From the NCBI GenBank assembly GCA_045601805.1, contig JAZSAJ010000059.1:1-64000 (forward strand): a stretch of DNA of 64,000 bases, written 5' to 3'. Position 1 is the first letter of the stretch. Every line of letters starts with the position of its first letter. Below are positions 30,071 through 39,517 of the stretch, one piece after another. The notes beneath the pieces are model-generated. The model saw only the letters and a list, made by a program, of their open reading frames with translations, had not been told where the DNA came from and did no database searches. Both the position numbers and the translations under genes were made by a program. The stretch is from SIG607 sp045601805 (lineage in GTDB: Bacteria; Bacillota; Clostridia; Oscillospirales; Acutalibacteraceae).

Positions 30071-32020
30071 TTATGCTAATTTTTTAACTTTTCTTTTATC
30101 AAAAAGTTGAAGAATAACAACTGCGCCAACAAGTGCAAGACCAACTGTATCGGTTAGGAGTCCCGGGTAAATTAACAGCAGTCCGCCGACAGCGCTCATT
30201 ATTCGTTCGTACCATTTCATATTGGTAAGCAAGTACCCTTCAAGTGCCGCCGAAACGCCGAATATACCAACAAGCGAAGTTACGCAAATTGTAATAACTT
30301 CAAACACTGTGGTATCAATAAACAACATTGCAGGGTTTAGCGCAAACACATAAGGCACAATAAAGGCGCCAATAGCAAGTTTTGTTGAAGTGAGTGCCGT
30401 TTTCATTGGGTTTGCTTGGGCAATAGCCGCACCTGCATAAGCCGCAAGGGCAACAGGCGGTGTTAAATCGGCCACAATACCAAAGTAAAAAACAAAGAAA
30501 TGCGCCGCAATCATTGGTACGCCCATTTTAACCAAAATTGGAGCGCAGGTTGCCGCCATAATACAATAGTTTGCGGTGGTGGGAACACCCATACCAAGAA
30601 TAATACAGCAAATCATTGTTAAAACCAAAGCAATAATAACCTGGTTACCTGCAATGGTAACAATACCGTTAAACAACATATATGCAAGGCCTGTTACGCC
30701 AATAACACCTGCAATAATACCTGCAACACCGCAAGCGGCTGCAACGGTAATCATACCCTGACCGCCTGCCGCAAGGGCCTCAAGCAAACGTTTTGGCGTC
30801 ATGCGGTGTTCTTTATTAAACATACTAACCACAATTGCCACAATAATAGCAATAGCCGCAGCATAAGCAATAGAGCGTTTGCTTGTACCAACAAGGTAAA
30901 TAAGCAAAATTAAGGGAAGCAACAAATATGTTTGTTTTAAAAGGGGTTTAATTTTGGGGAGTTCTTCTTTGGAAATTCCCTTAAGGCCCTCTTTTTTTGC
31001 CTCTAAATGAACAGTTATGAACACACCGGCAAAATAAAGCACAGCAGGTAAAATTGCCCTAACAACAATATTTGAATAAGGCACACCAACTGTTTCTGCC
31101 ATTAAGAACGCGGCGGCGCCCATAATTGGGGGCATAATTTGACCGCCTGTTGAAGCCGACGCTTCGGCAGCAGCAGCAAATTCGGGTTTATAACCTGTGC
31201 GTTTCATTAAAGGAATTGTAACGGCACCCGAACCAACAGTGTTGGCAACCGACGAACCCGAAACCATACCCTCAAGCGCAGAGGCAACAACTGCAACTTT
31301 TGCAGGGCCACCCGAAAAGCGACCAACCAAAGCATTTGCAATTTGAATAAAGAAATCGGCAATACCAGTGCGCTCTAAAAATGCACCGAAAATAATGAAA
31401 ATTACAATGTATTTAGAGCAAACATTTATTGGAGTTGAAAGAATACCCTCTTTTGAATAGAACAACACACGCACAGTTTCGGTAACGCGCGCAAAAACAT
31501 CGGGGTTGGTAGAGCCAAAAACAAGCGCATAAACAAGAAGCGCACCTGCCACAAACAAAATTGGCAGGCCAACACTTCTTCGGCAAAGTTCGGCAAGGCA
31601 CAAAATTCCAACAATACCAATTATTACTTCAATATCTGTAATTTTAAAACGTGAAATGATTTCATCGGCACGGAAACAAAAATACAAAAAGGAACCCGTT
31701 CCAAGCGCCATTATAATAATATCATACCACGGTATGTAATTAGTTTTTTGAACACCTTTTTTGGCGGGGAACACCAAAAAACCAATAAAAAGGATAAACG
31801 CCATAAAGGAAGTTAAACGAATTTCATCTAACCAAGCGGCAAAGAAAGTAACGTAAATACAAAAAAGCGAAAAAGCCGCAAGAATACAGGTAACAACCGT
31901 TTTGGGAATACCTTCCCAAACACGCGTGTTAGATTCGCGGTCGTACTTTTTCATAACATCGCTAACGCTCATTGGCGCCGCTTCGGTAGGAGTTTCGCTT
32001 TTTTTCTTGAAAAAAGCCAT
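30071..32020 (-). CDS. TRAP transporter fused permease (4TM/12TM, DctQM-type)
   Basis: A 649-residue integral membrane protein with about 16 hydrophobic helices, the length expected of the fused small and large TRAP permease subunits. Diagnostic blocks are EGMVSGSSVANTVGSGAVTIPLMKR, EAAASTGGQIMPPIMGAAAF-like (about residue 285) and LGMGVPTTANYCIMA. It drives sodium- or proton-coupled uptake of a substrate delivered by the TAXI binding protein encoded just upstream. The substrate is unknown; TAXI systems commonly carry dicarboxylates or similar acids. Confidence 0.92.
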   Translation of the reverse strand: MAFFKKKSETPTEAAPMSVSDVMKKYDRESNTRVWEGIPKTVVTCILAAFSLFCIYVTFFAAWLDEIRLTSFMAFILFIGFLVFPAKKGVQKTNYIPWYDIIIMALGTGSFLYFCFRADEIISRFKITDIEVIIGIVGILCLAELCRRSVGLPILFVAGALLVYALVFGSTNPDVFARVTETVRVLFYSKEGILSTPINVCSKYIVIFIIFGAFLERTGIADFFIQIANALVGRFSGGPAKVAVVASALEGMVSGSSVANTVGSGAVTIPLMKRTGYKPEFAAAAEASASTGGQIMPPIMGAAAFLMAETVGVPYSNIVVRAILPAVLYFAGVFITVHLEAKKEGLKGISKEELPKIKPLLKQTYLLLPLILLIYLVGTSKRSIAYAAAIAIIVAIVVSMFNKEHRMTPKRLLEALAAGGQGMITVAAACGVAGIIAGVIGVTGLAYMLFNGIVTIAGNQVIIALVLTMICCIILGMGVPTTANYCIMAATCAPILVKMGVPMIAAHFFVFYFGIVADLTPPVALAAYAGAAIAQANPMKTALTSTKLAIGAFIVPYVFALNPAMLFIDTTVFEVITICVTSLVGIFGVSAALEGYLLTNMKWYERIMSAVGGLLLIYPGLLTDTVGLALVGAVVILQLFDKRKVKKLA

Positions 32021-32047
32021 AAAAAACCCTCTTTCAAATTATAAATA

Positions 32048-32075
32048 CGGTCGGCTGTAAAAATGCAGCCGACCG
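32048..32075 (-). promoter_or_regulatory. Intercistronic hairpin between binding-protein and permease genes
   Basis: CGGTCGGCTG/CAGCCGACCG, ten perfect pairs around an 8-nt loop, with no long T-run after it. Such hairpins often protect the upstream mRNA so that binding protein exceeds permease (inference). Confidence 0.7.
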
Positions 32076-32098
32076 AAAAAATAATTTATAACTTTAAA

Positions 32099-33043
32099 TT
32101 ATTTTGTTTCAACCGTAATGTTCTTTTCTGCAAAGTATTTTGCAGCGCCTGCATGGAAAGGAGCTGTCATACCTTCGGTTGCATTTTCAAGAGAAAGTTC
32201 GGCAGCTTTTGCGTGGGAAATAGCACTGCTGTTATCAAAGATTGCCTTTGTAATTTTATAAACAGCGTCTTCGCTTGCTTTTGCGCTTACAATAAGAGTT
32301 GCCTTAACGGTAACTGTAGTAACTTCCTCTGTTTGACCTTTGTAGGTATTTGCAGGAATTTTATATGCGGTGTAGTAAGAAGAAGTTTCAAAAAGTTTAT
32401 TAGCAATATCACCGTCAATAGGAACAAGGTAAGCGTTTGCAGATGTGCAAAGCTCTTGAATTGCGGGTGTGGGTGCGCCTGCAACAATGAATGCAGCGTC
32501 AATTTTGCCGTCTTTTAAGTTTTCGGCAGAATCGCCAAACGATTGTTTTCTTGCGTCAATATCTTCTTCGGTAAGACCTGCAGCAGCAAGAATATCAACA
32601 GCATTAAAGTAAACGCCCGAACCGGGAGCACCGATAGAAACAATTTTGCCCTTTAAATCTGCAACAGATTTAATGCTGGGGTCCATTGTAACAAGCTGAA
32701 CTGCTTCGGCATAAAGACCGCCGATTACACGGAAAGAATCAATTTTACCTTCGGCTTCAAAAGAACGGGTACCGGCCCAAGCGTAAGCCATAACATCGGA
32801 CTGAACGGTACCAAGCTGGTAGTTGCCTTGGTCAATACCAATAATGTTTGCTTTTGAGCCATCGCTTGAAACAACATTAATATCAATTCCTGTTGCTTCT
32901 TTAATGTGGCCGCCCAAAACGCCGCCGTAAGCATAATAAGTACCTTGGGTACCGCCTGTGCCCATTGTCATTACATTACCACCGCAAGCGGTAAGCGAAA
33001 ACAAAAGAGCAAGAGTTAATAAAACTGCAAGTATTTTTTTCAT
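32099..33043 (-). CDS. TAXI-family TRAP transporter substrate-binding lipoprotein
   Basis: A 314-residue extracytoplasmic binding protein. A lipoprotein signal (KKILAVLLTLALLFSLTACGG) places Cys21 as the lipidated residue. The mature part starts MTMGTGGTQGTYYAYGGVLG, typical of the TAXI subfamily, and contains YSIGAPGSG-like and VAGAPTPAIQEL blocks. ATG 33043 is seven bases after GGAGGA; the longer frame to 33058 would include that site and was rejected. It is upstream of the fused permease gene and has its own promoter at 33075-33103. Confidence 0.92.
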   Translation of the reverse strand: MKKILAVLLTLALLFSLTACGGNVMTMGTGGTQGTYYAYGGVLGGHIKEATGIDINVVSSDGSKANIIGIDQGNYQLGTVQSDVMAYAWAGTRSFEAEGKIDSFRVIGGLYAEAVQLVTMDPSIKSVADLKGKIVSIGAPGSGVYFNAVDILAAAGLTEEDIDARKQSFGDSAENLKDGKIDAAFIVAGAPTPAIQELCTSANAYLVPIDGDIANKLFETSSYYTAYKIPANTYKGQTEEVTTVTVKATLIVSAKASEDAVYKITKAIFDNSSAISHAKAAELSLENATEGMTAPFHAGAAKYFAEKNITVETK

Positions 33044-33074
33044 TTTTTTATCCTCCAAAAATAATATTTAGTTT

Positions 33075-33103
33075 ATTATACTATAAAAATTACCATTTTT
33101 CAA
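33075..33103 (-). promoter_or_regulatory. Promoter of the TAXI-TRAP operon
   Basis: Minus strand TTGAAA (33103-33098), 17-nt spacer, TATAAT (33080-33075). Confidence 0.75.
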
Positions 33104-33112
33104 GAAAAATTT

Positions 33113-33148
33113 AAAAAGCGGTGTCCGAGCTACAACACCGCTTTTTTA
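33113..33148 (-). terminator. Terminator of trpB
   Basis: AAAAAGCGGTGT/ACACCGCTTTTT (33113-33124 with 33135-33146); the minus-strand T-run closes the trpB transcript. Confidence 0.85.
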
Positions 33149-34393
33149 TTATTTTGTATACTTTTCTAAATTGAATTTTTCACCGCAGCCGTACTGTTCG
33201 TAAACAAAGTCAATATCTTTATCGCCCCTGCCCGAAAGACAAGCAAGAATTGAACCGCTTTTATGTTCTTTAGCATAACGAATTGCATAAGCCACAGCGT
33301 GTGAACTTTCAACTGCAGGAATAATGCCTTCAAAACGGCTTAATAGGAAAAATGCTTCCATTGCTTCTTCATCAGAAACGGTTTCGTACTTAACCCTCTT
33401 TAAATCGCGAAGATATGCGTGTTCGGGGCCGACACCGGGGTAATCAAGACCGCTTGCAATTGAATAAACGGGAAGCGGTTCGCCCTTTTCGTCTTGAAGC
33501 AAATAACTTTCAAAACCGTGAAGACGGCCTTTTGTACCGTATTTCATTGTTGCGGCGTGGTCGCCAACACCTGCGCCCCTGCCAAGCGGCTCAACACCGT
33601 AAATTTCAACAGGGTCAGCCAAAAACGGAGTAAACATACCAAGCGAATTAGAACCGCCGCCAACACAAGCGCAAACGGCGTCGGGCATAATGCCTGTCAT
33701 TTCTAAAAACTGTTCCCTTGCTTCAATACCTATAACCGACTGAAAATCCCTTACTACCTTTGGGAAAGGATGAGGGCCCAAGGTTGAGCCAATGCAATAA
33801 ATTGCATCTTTATATTCTTTTTTATAAGCCAGGAACGCCGCGTCAACCGCTTCCTTTAAAGTTTTAAGGCCGTGGGTAACGGGAACAACATTTGCGCCAA
33901 GCATTTTCATTCTTATTACATTGGGGTGTTGTTTTTCAATATCAACTTCACCCATATAAATGTCGCACTCTAAACCAAAATATGCGGCTGCGGTTGCCAA
34001 AGCAACACCGTGTTGGCCGGCGCCGGTTTCGGCAATAATTTTCTTTTTGCCCATATACTTAGCAAGTAAACCTTCGCCCATGCAGTGATTTAATTTATGT
34101 GCGCCTGTGTGGTTTAAGTCTTCGCGCTTTAAGTAAATTTGGCAGTTGCCAAAAAGTTTAGAAAGGCGTTCGCAGTGGTAAACCGGTGTGGGTCTGCCTT
34201 GGAATTCTTTTCTTATTCTGCGAAGTTCGTTAATAAACTGCGCCGAATGGCAAATTGCTTCGTAAGATTCGCTAATTTCCTTAAATGCAGGTAAAAGCTC
34301 TGGGTCTAAAAACGCACCGCCGTATTCGCCAAAATAACCGTCGGCCGTTGGGTTTTCCTTTAAATAATTATCAAAATCTTTATATTTGTTCAT
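33149..34393 (-). CDS. trpB: Tryptophan synthase beta chain, orphan
   Basis: A 414-residue PLP enzyme that joins indole and serine to tryptophan. The PLP lysine lies in REDLNHTGAHKLNHCMGEG, the catalytic Glu region in ETGAGQHGVALATAAAYFG, the phosphate-binding loop in GGGSNSLGMF, and the C-terminal SGRGDKD block is present. The canonical N-N after HK(I/L) reads N-H. No trpA or other trp gene is nearby and no T-box leader is seen, so it may act as a stand-alone indole-salvage TrpB. ATG 34393 has AAAGGTG six bases upstream; the GTG at 34402 sits inside that site. Confidence 0.88.
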   Translation of the reverse strand: MNKYKDFDNYLKENPTADGYFGEYGGAFLDPELLPAFKEISESYEAICHSAQFINELRRIRKEFQGRPTPVYHCERLSKLFGNCQIYLKREDLNHTGAHKLNHCMGEGLLAKYMGKKKIIAETGAGQHGVALATAAAYFGLECDIYMGEVDIEKQHPNVIRMKMLGANVVPVTHGLKTLKEAVDAAFLAYKKEYKDAIYCIGSTLGPHPFPKVVRDFQSVIGIEAREQFLEMTGIMPDAVCACVGGGSNSLGMFTPFLADPVEIYGVEPLGRGAGVGDHAATMKYGTKGRLHGFESYLLQDEKGEPLPVYSIASGLDYPGVGPEHAYLRDLKRVKYETVSDEEAMEAFFLLSRFEGIIPAVESSHAVAYAIRYAKEHKSGSILACLSGRGDKDIDFVYEQYGCGEKFNLEKYTK

Positions 34394-34481
34394 TTGTATC
34401 ACCTTTTCTTATTATTTTTTTAAATCAAGAAAAGCTACGCCATCGTTTAGTTAATATAAACATTTTATTTTCTTCCTTATT

Positions 34482-35399
34482 TTATTTTAAGAAACCGTTA
34501 ATAATTTCTTGCTCTGCCTGTTCTTCGCTTAAACCTAATGTCATTAGTTTGGTAAGTTGTTCGCCTGCAATTTTGCCTATTGCGGCTTCGTGTACAAGTG
34601 CGGCATCTATATGATTTGCCACAACTTCGGGCACAGCGCTAACCTTAGCGTTATCCATTATAATAGCGTCACATTCGGTGTGGCTGTAACAAGCGTTTTC
34701 ACCAATAATTTTTGAAACAAACACCTGTGTTGAATTGTCCTTTGCAACCGAACGCGAAACCACATTTGCCCTTGAATTTTCGCCAAGCAAATTAACGGTA
34801 AAATATGTTTCTGCATTTTGTGTGCCGTGGGTCATTATTTTTTCCTTAATTATAAGCGAAGCGTTAGCAGAAAGGGTTGCGGTGCTTTTACGGACAGTGG
34901 AATCTATTCCCTTAATTTGCACAGTTTCCATTTCTAAACTGCCGTTTTCGGCAATCTCAATAACGGTTTCGGGGTTCATTACCCTTTTACCGTTGCCGTC
35001 GCCTGCACCATAGTGTTTTTCAACATATTTCACCTTGGCGTCTTTGCCAATATGAAAACTGTGAATACCGCTGTGGTCAGAATCACTTTCGCCGCCGTTG
35101 TGTATACCGCAACCTGCAACAATAACAACATCGGCGCCTTCGCCAATATAAAAATCGTTATAAACCGTTTCTTTTATTCCGCTTTCTGAAATAATAACAG
35201 GAATATGCACACTTTCGTTTTTGGTAAAGGGCTTAATTATAATGTCAATTCCCGGTTTATCGGTTTTTGTTACAATATCAATGTTTTTTGTGGTGTTGCG
35301 GCTGTTTGTTTCACCGTTTTCGCGAATATTAAAAGCGCCCTGCGGTACTTCGTGAAGGTCGGCAACTTGTTTTAAAAGTTCTTTTTTAATGCTATCCAA
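34482..35399 (-). CDS. SufB/SufD-family Fe-S scaffold (short, SmsB-like)
   Basis: About 305 residues, much shorter than SufB (~480) and lacking its N-terminal region; it keeps the beta-helix core. Conserved blocks are AGCGIHNGG, RSVAKDNSTQVFVSKIIG and the C-terminal ACYSHTECDAIIMDNAKVSAVPEV, which aligns with the SufB segment holding the assembly Cys, and then HEAAIGKIAGEQL. SufC/SufB-like pairs without SufS, SufD or SufU are the arrangement called the minimal SUF-like (SMS) system. The start is uncertain: TTG 35399 is eight bases from a GGGGGG site; no ATG fits. Confidence 0.8.
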   Translation of the reverse strand: MDSIKKELLKQVADLHEVPQGAFNIRENGETNSRNTTKNIDIVTKTDKPGIDIIIKPFTKNESVHIPVIISESGIKETVYNDFYIGEGADVVIVAGCGIHNGGESDSDHSGIHSFHIGKDAKVKYVEKHYGAGDGNGKRVMNPETVIEIAENGSLEMETVQIKGIDSTVRKSTATLSANASLIIKEKIMTHGTQNAETYFTVNLLGENSRANVVSRSVAKDNSTQVFVSKIIGENACYSHTECDAIIMDNAKVSAVPEVVANHIDAALVHEAAIGKIAGEQLTKLMTLGLSEEQAEQEIINGFLK

Positions 35400-35412
35400 A
35401 ATGCCGCCCCCC

Positions 35413-36135
35413 TTATATTTTTTCTTCAAGAACGCTGCAAAGACCGCCGGCATTTAAAAGTGTTGGCAAAATTTCTTTTGCCGCGCCGCTTTTTAGCACC
35501 TTGCCGTCTTTAATTACAACAACATTATCTGCAATAGATAAAATACGCTCTTGATGGGAAATTATTACAACTGAACCGCTTAATTTTTTGTTAAGTTGTT
35601 CAAAAACCTTTATAAGACTTGAAAAACTCCAAAGGTCAATTCCTGCTTCGGGCTCGTCAAAAATTGTAACACCGCACTGGCGCGCAAGCACTGTAGCAAT
35701 TTCAATTCGTTTAAGTTCACCGCCCGAAAGACTTGCGTTTACTTCGCGGTTTACATATTCCTTTGCGCAAAGGCCAACTTCCGAAAGGTATTCACACGCC
35801 TTTCCAACCGAAACATTTTCGCCCTTTGCAAAGCCAATAAGGTCCTTTACGGTTATACCCTTAAAGCGTACGGGTTGCTGAAATGCAAATGCAACCCCTT
35901 CTTTTGCGCGTTCGGTTATTGATAAATTTGTAATATCTTTTCCGTTAAGCAAAATTTTACCGCTTGTGGGCGTAATTATGCCCGCAATAATTTTTGCAAG
36001 TGTGCTTTTACCGCCGCCGTTTGGGCCGGTTATGGCGGTAAAACCGTTTTCTATTTTTAGGTTAACATTATCTAAAATAACCTTTTCTATTCCGTCTTGT
36101 TCTGCTTTAAAGCAAACATTAACAAGCTCTAACAT
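35413..36135 (-). CDS. sufC: SufC-like ABC ATPase for Fe-S cluster assembly
   Basis: A 240-residue cytosolic ATPase. Walker A is GPNGGGKST, signature LSGGELKR, Walker B VTIFDEPEAGID and switch His in IISHQ. The EPEAGID variant and partner gene identify it as SufC rather than a transporter ATPase. It energises the SufB-like scaffold encoded 13 bp downstream. It follows the phosphate symporter gene by 17 bp and probably shares that transcript. Confidence 0.85.
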   Translation of the reverse strand: MLELVNVCFKAEQDGIEKVILDNVNLKIENGFTAITGPNGGGKSTLAKIIAGIITPTSGKILLNGKDITNLSITERAKEGVAFAFQQPVRFKGITVKDLIGFAKGENVSVGKACEYLSEVGLCAKEYVNREVNASLSGGELKRIEIATVLARQCGVTIFDEPEAGIDLWSFSSLIKVFEQLNKKLSGSVVIISHQERILSIADNVVVIKDGKVLKSGAAKEILPTLLNAGGLCSVLEEKI

Positions 36136-36152
36136 TTAATTCCCCCGAAATT

Positions 36153-37940
36153 TTAAATCGCGTATTTTTTACTGTAAAATTCGTAATTTTCTTGATAATT
36201 TGAACTTTCCAAATTTTTAATAATTCTTGAATATTTATGGGCATTGGTTTTTTCACGCTGACTTGTTGCTGTATAAATAGCAATATTAGAACAGTGGTCC
36301 GATACCCTTTCATAGTTTGTAATAAGGTCAGAGAACACAAAACCAAGTTCAACGGTGCATTTGCCTTTTTGCATACGCTGAACATGTTTTTCTTGCATTG
36401 TCTTTTTAAGTACGTCAATAACCTGTTCAAGCGGTTCAACGTGCTGTGCCAAAGCAATATCATCGTTGCAAAACGATTCAGTTGTTATATCTACTATTTC
36501 CTTAATAGCCGATGTTATTACCTTGATTTCATCCTTTGCATAAGAAGAAAAACTTATTTCTTTTTCTTTAATTTCCATTGCAACGTCGGCAATATTTTCG
36601 GCGTGGTCGCCAATTCGTTCAAGGTCGCCAATGGTGTGAAGCAAACGGCCAACAATTTTACTGTCTTTGTCGCTAAGTTCGTTACTTGAAAGTTTAACCA
36701 AGAACGAGCCAAGTTTATCTTCGTAACGGTCGGTAAGACGTTCAAGGTCGGCCACTTCTTCGTAAACTTCATCATCAAATTTGTTTAAAAGCGAAATAGA
36801 TTTGTTGATTGCCGTTTTTGCAAGGTTTGCCATTTCGTTTGTTAAACTGCGGCATTCTTCAATAGCCATTTGCGGTGTGTGTAAAAGGCGTTCGTCCAAG
36901 AAAACATGTTTTTCGGCTTCGCCTTTTTTATCGGGCACAACAAAGTAAATAATTTTAAGCATTAGTTTTGTTGTTAGCGCCATTAATACGCCGTTTACAA
37001 GGTTAAATACAGTGTGAATTAACGAAACGGTAAAGGGTGTTACCGAAATATTAAGGAGTTTTTGAACCCCGGGAATGGGCGATAAAAGGCCCATTAAAAG
37101 CATACAAATAATACTGCCTACCGTATTTACATAAAAATGCACCACAACAACCCTTTGGGCATTTTTGTTTGTGCCAATAGCCGAAATCAAAGCGGTTACG
37201 CAGGTACCAATATTGGCACCCAAAACAAGCGGAATAGCCATTTTATATGTAATAGCACCCATGCCGGTTGCAGCCACCACAATTAGTGACAAATTTTGAA
37301 CAATACCTATTGTTGCAGCGCTTGACTGAATTATACCTGTAAATACAACCGAAATTAAAAGCGCAATTATTGGGTTTTCAAAAAGGCCTATAAATTTATC
37401 AAAGCCGTCCATATTCTTTATGGCGTCAACACTGTTGCCCATAAATTCCATACCATACATTAAAACGGCAAAGCCCAAAAGAATAGTACCTGCATCTTTT
37501 TGTTTGCTTTTTTTGCCAAACATGCGAAGAATAATACCAATAAAACCCATTAAAGGAGATAAATATTCGGGGCTTAATAAAAGTATTGGGCTAAAGGTAT
37601 CGCCCTCAATACCCATTAAGCTTAAAATCCATGCGGTAAAGGTTGTACCAACATTAGAACCAAGTATTGGGGCAATGGTGCTTGTAAAACTCATAATACC
37701 CGAGTTTACAAGACCAACAAGCATTACTGTCATTGCGCTTGACGACTGCATTGCAACGGTAATACCAACACCAAGCATAAAGCCAACAAAGGGCTTCGCA
37801 GTTGCTTTTTTAAGCGAAGATTCAAGTTTACCGCCTGCCATTTTTTCAAGACTTGCAGACATAATGTTCATTCCGTAAAGGAAGAACGCCAAACCGCCGC
37901 ACATTGTTAAAATGCTTAAAATTATATCCCCGGTATTCAT
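36153..37940 (-). CDS. Na/Pi-cotransporter family protein with C-terminal PhoU-like domain
   Basis: A 595-residue protein. About eight to ten membrane helices in residues 1-340 include the paired QSSSA motifs of sodium-phosphate cotransporters (VAMQSSSAMTVML and GIIQSSAATIGIV) and SNVGTTFTAW/GANIGTCVTA. Residues ~360-590 form a helical PhoU-like domain with IGDLERIGDHAENIAD and YERVSDHCSNIA. It probably imports phosphate, or links phosphate level to signalling. It is 11 bp downstream of glyS, RBS AAGGAGA. Confidence 0.9.
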   Translation of the reverse strand: MNTGDIILSILTMCGGLAFFLYGMNIMSASLEKMAGGKLESSLKKATAKPFVGFMLGVGITVAMQSSSAMTVMLVGLVNSGIMSFTSTIAPILGSNVGTTFTAWILSLMGIEGDTFSPILLLSPEYLSPLMGFIGIILRMFGKKSKQKDAGTILLGFAVLMYGMEFMGNSVDAIKNMDGFDKFIGLFENPIIALLISVVFTGIIQSSAATIGIVQNLSLIVVAATGMGAITYKMAIPLVLGANIGTCVTALISAIGTNKNAQRVVVVHFYVNTVGSIICMLLMGLLSPIPGVQKLLNISVTPFTVSLIHTVFNLVNGVLMALTTKLMLKIIYFVVPDKKGEAEKHVFLDERLLHTPQMAIEECRSLTNEMANLAKTAINKSISLLNKFDDEVYEEVADLERLTDRYEDKLGSFLVKLSSNELSDKDSKIVGRLLHTIGDLERIGDHAENIADVAMEIKEKEISFSSYAKDEIKVITSAIKEIVDITTESFCNDDIALAQHVEPLEQVIDVLKKTMQEKHVQRMQKGKCTVELGFVFSDLITNYERVSDHCSNIAIYTATSQREKTNAHKYSRIIKNLESSNYQENYEFYSKKYAI

Positions 37941-37951
37941 CTATTATCTCC

Positions 37952-39343
37952 TTAAAACTCTATCTTAGATGCAATATAATCTTTAACTTCACTAATAGGC
38001 ATTCTTACCGATTCCATTGTATCGCGGTCGCGAACGGTTACTTGACCGTCGTTTTCGCTTTCAAAATCGTAAACAACACAGAAAGGTGTACCAATTTCGT
38101 CTTCACGAGCATAGCGTTTACCAATACTGCCGGCATCGTCGTAATCGGTCATAAAGTGTTTAGAAAGTGTAGCGTATACTTCTCGCGCTTTTTCGCCGAG
38201 CTTCTTAGAAAGAGGTAACACAGCGCATTTAAAGGGCGCGAGTGCAGGATGAAAACGAAGAACTGTTCGTTTTTCGCCGTTTTCTTTAACCTCTTCGTCG
38301 TAAGCGTTGCACAAAAATGCCAAAGTAACGCGGTCGGCACCAAGTGACGGCTCAATTACATAAGGCGTATAACGCTGATTTTTTTCTTGGTCAAAATAAT
38401 CCATTGTTTCACCGCTGTGGTTTGTGTGTTGGGTTAAATCGTAATCGGTTCTGTCGGCTACACCCCAAAGTTCGCCCCAGCCAAACGGGAAAAGAAATTC
38501 AAAGTCGGTTGTGGCTTTTGAATAAAAGCAGAGTTCGTCTTTGTCGTGGTCGCGAAGACGAAGCGCTTCTTCTTTCATACCAAGGTTTAAAAGCCAATCA
38601 CGGCAGAAACCGCGCCAATATTCAAACCACTTTAAATCGGTACCGGGTTCGCAAAAGAATTCAAGTTCCATTTGTTCAAATTCCCTTGTTCTAAAAGTAA
38701 AGTTACCCGGTGTAATTTCGTTACGGAAAGATTTACCAATTTGCGCAACACCAAAAGGAATTTTTTTGCGCGAAGTACGGCAAATATTTTTAAAGTTTAC
38801 AAAAATACCCTGTGCGGTTTCGGGGCGCAAATAAAGTGTTGAAGAAGAATCTTCGGTTACGCCCTGAAATGTTTTAAACATTAAGTTAAACTTTCTAATA
38901 TCGGTAAAATCGTGCGAACCGCAAGAAGGACAGGAAATGCCCTTTTCTTTTATGTATTCGCTCATTTCGCTATCACTCATAGCAGCAGGGTTATCGGAAA
39001 GGCCGTTTTCGGCAACATAATCTTCAATAAGTTTATCGGCGCGGTGACGGCTTTTACACTGACGGCAGTCCATTAAAGGGTCGGAAAAACCGCCAAGGTG
39101 GCCCGATGCTACCCAAGTTTCAGGGTTCATTAAAATAGCGGCGTCAAGTCCCACATTATAAGGCGATTCTTGAACAAATTTTTTCCACCATGCTTTTTTA
39201 ACATTGTTTTTAAGTTCAACACCCAAAGGGCCGTAATCCCACGAGTTTGCAAGACCGCCGTAAATTTCGCTGCCTGCATAAACAAAGCCCCTGCTTTTAG
39301 CAAGAGTTACAATTGTATCCATTGTTACTTTTGGATTATCCAT
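37952..39343 (-). CDS. glyS: Glycyl-tRNA synthetase (alpha2, eukaryote/archaea-like type)
   Basis: A 463-residue class II synthetase charging tRNA-Gly. Motif 2 region is GVAQIGKSFRNEITPGNFTFRTREFEQMELEFF, and zinc-binding cysteines are in CRQCKSRHRAD and CPSCGSHDF. The C-terminal anticodon-binding domain starts near FKCAVLPLSKKLGEKA. ATG 39343 follows AAAGGAG; the frame to 39361 has no ribosome site of its own. No T-box leader is visible between the promoter (39389-39417) and start. Confidence 0.95.
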   Translation of the reverse strand: MDNPKVTMDTIVTLAKSRGFVYAGSEIYGGLANSWDYGPLGVELKNNVKKAWWKKFVQESPYNVGLDAAILMNPETWVASGHLGGFSDPLMDCRQCKSRHRADKLIEDYVAENGLSDNPAAMSDSEMSEYIKEKGISCPSCGSHDFTDIRKFNLMFKTFQGVTEDSSSTLYLRPETAQGIFVNFKNICRTSRKKIPFGVAQIGKSFRNEITPGNFTFRTREFEQMELEFFCEPGTDLKWFEYWRGFCRDWLLNLGMKEEALRLRDHDKDELCFYSKATTDFEFLFPFGWGELWGVADRTDYDLTQHTNHSGETMDYFDQEKNQRYTPYVIEPSLGADRVTLAFLCNAYDEEVKENGEKRTVLRFHPALAPFKCAVLPLSKKLGEKAREVYATLSKHFMTDYDDAGSIGKRYAREDEIGTPFCVVYDFESENDGQVTVRDRDTMESVRMPISEVKDYIASKIEF

Positions 39344-39388
39344 TTTTTTCTCCTTTAACATATAATTTTACATATTATTACAGAATAT

Positions 39389-39417
39389 ATTTTATTTGAA
39401 TTTTTTTGCCTTGTCAA
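39389..39417 (-). promoter_or_regulatory. glyS promoter
   Basis: Minus strand TTGACA (39417-39412), 17-nt spacer, TAAAAT (39394-39389). Confidence 0.75.
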
Positions 39418-39455
39418 GACATAAAAAACAACTTCGTACACATTCATACTTATTC

Positions 39456-39484
39456 TTGACTTATGAAAGCCGTTATTGTATAAT
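39456..39484 (+). promoter_or_regulatory. Promoter of the two small-protein genes
   Basis: TTGACT (39456-39461), 17-nt spacer, TATAAT (39479-39484); divergent from the glyS promoter. Confidence 0.8.
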
Positions 39485-39517
39485 TTTATAAGAAATTTCG
39501 CATTGGAGGTAGTTACT

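Noticed and set aside
34394..34481. T-box leader for trpB, or for glyS at 39344-39480
   Set aside because: No T-box AGGGTGG-type sequence or specifier hairpin could be read; both leaders are too short.
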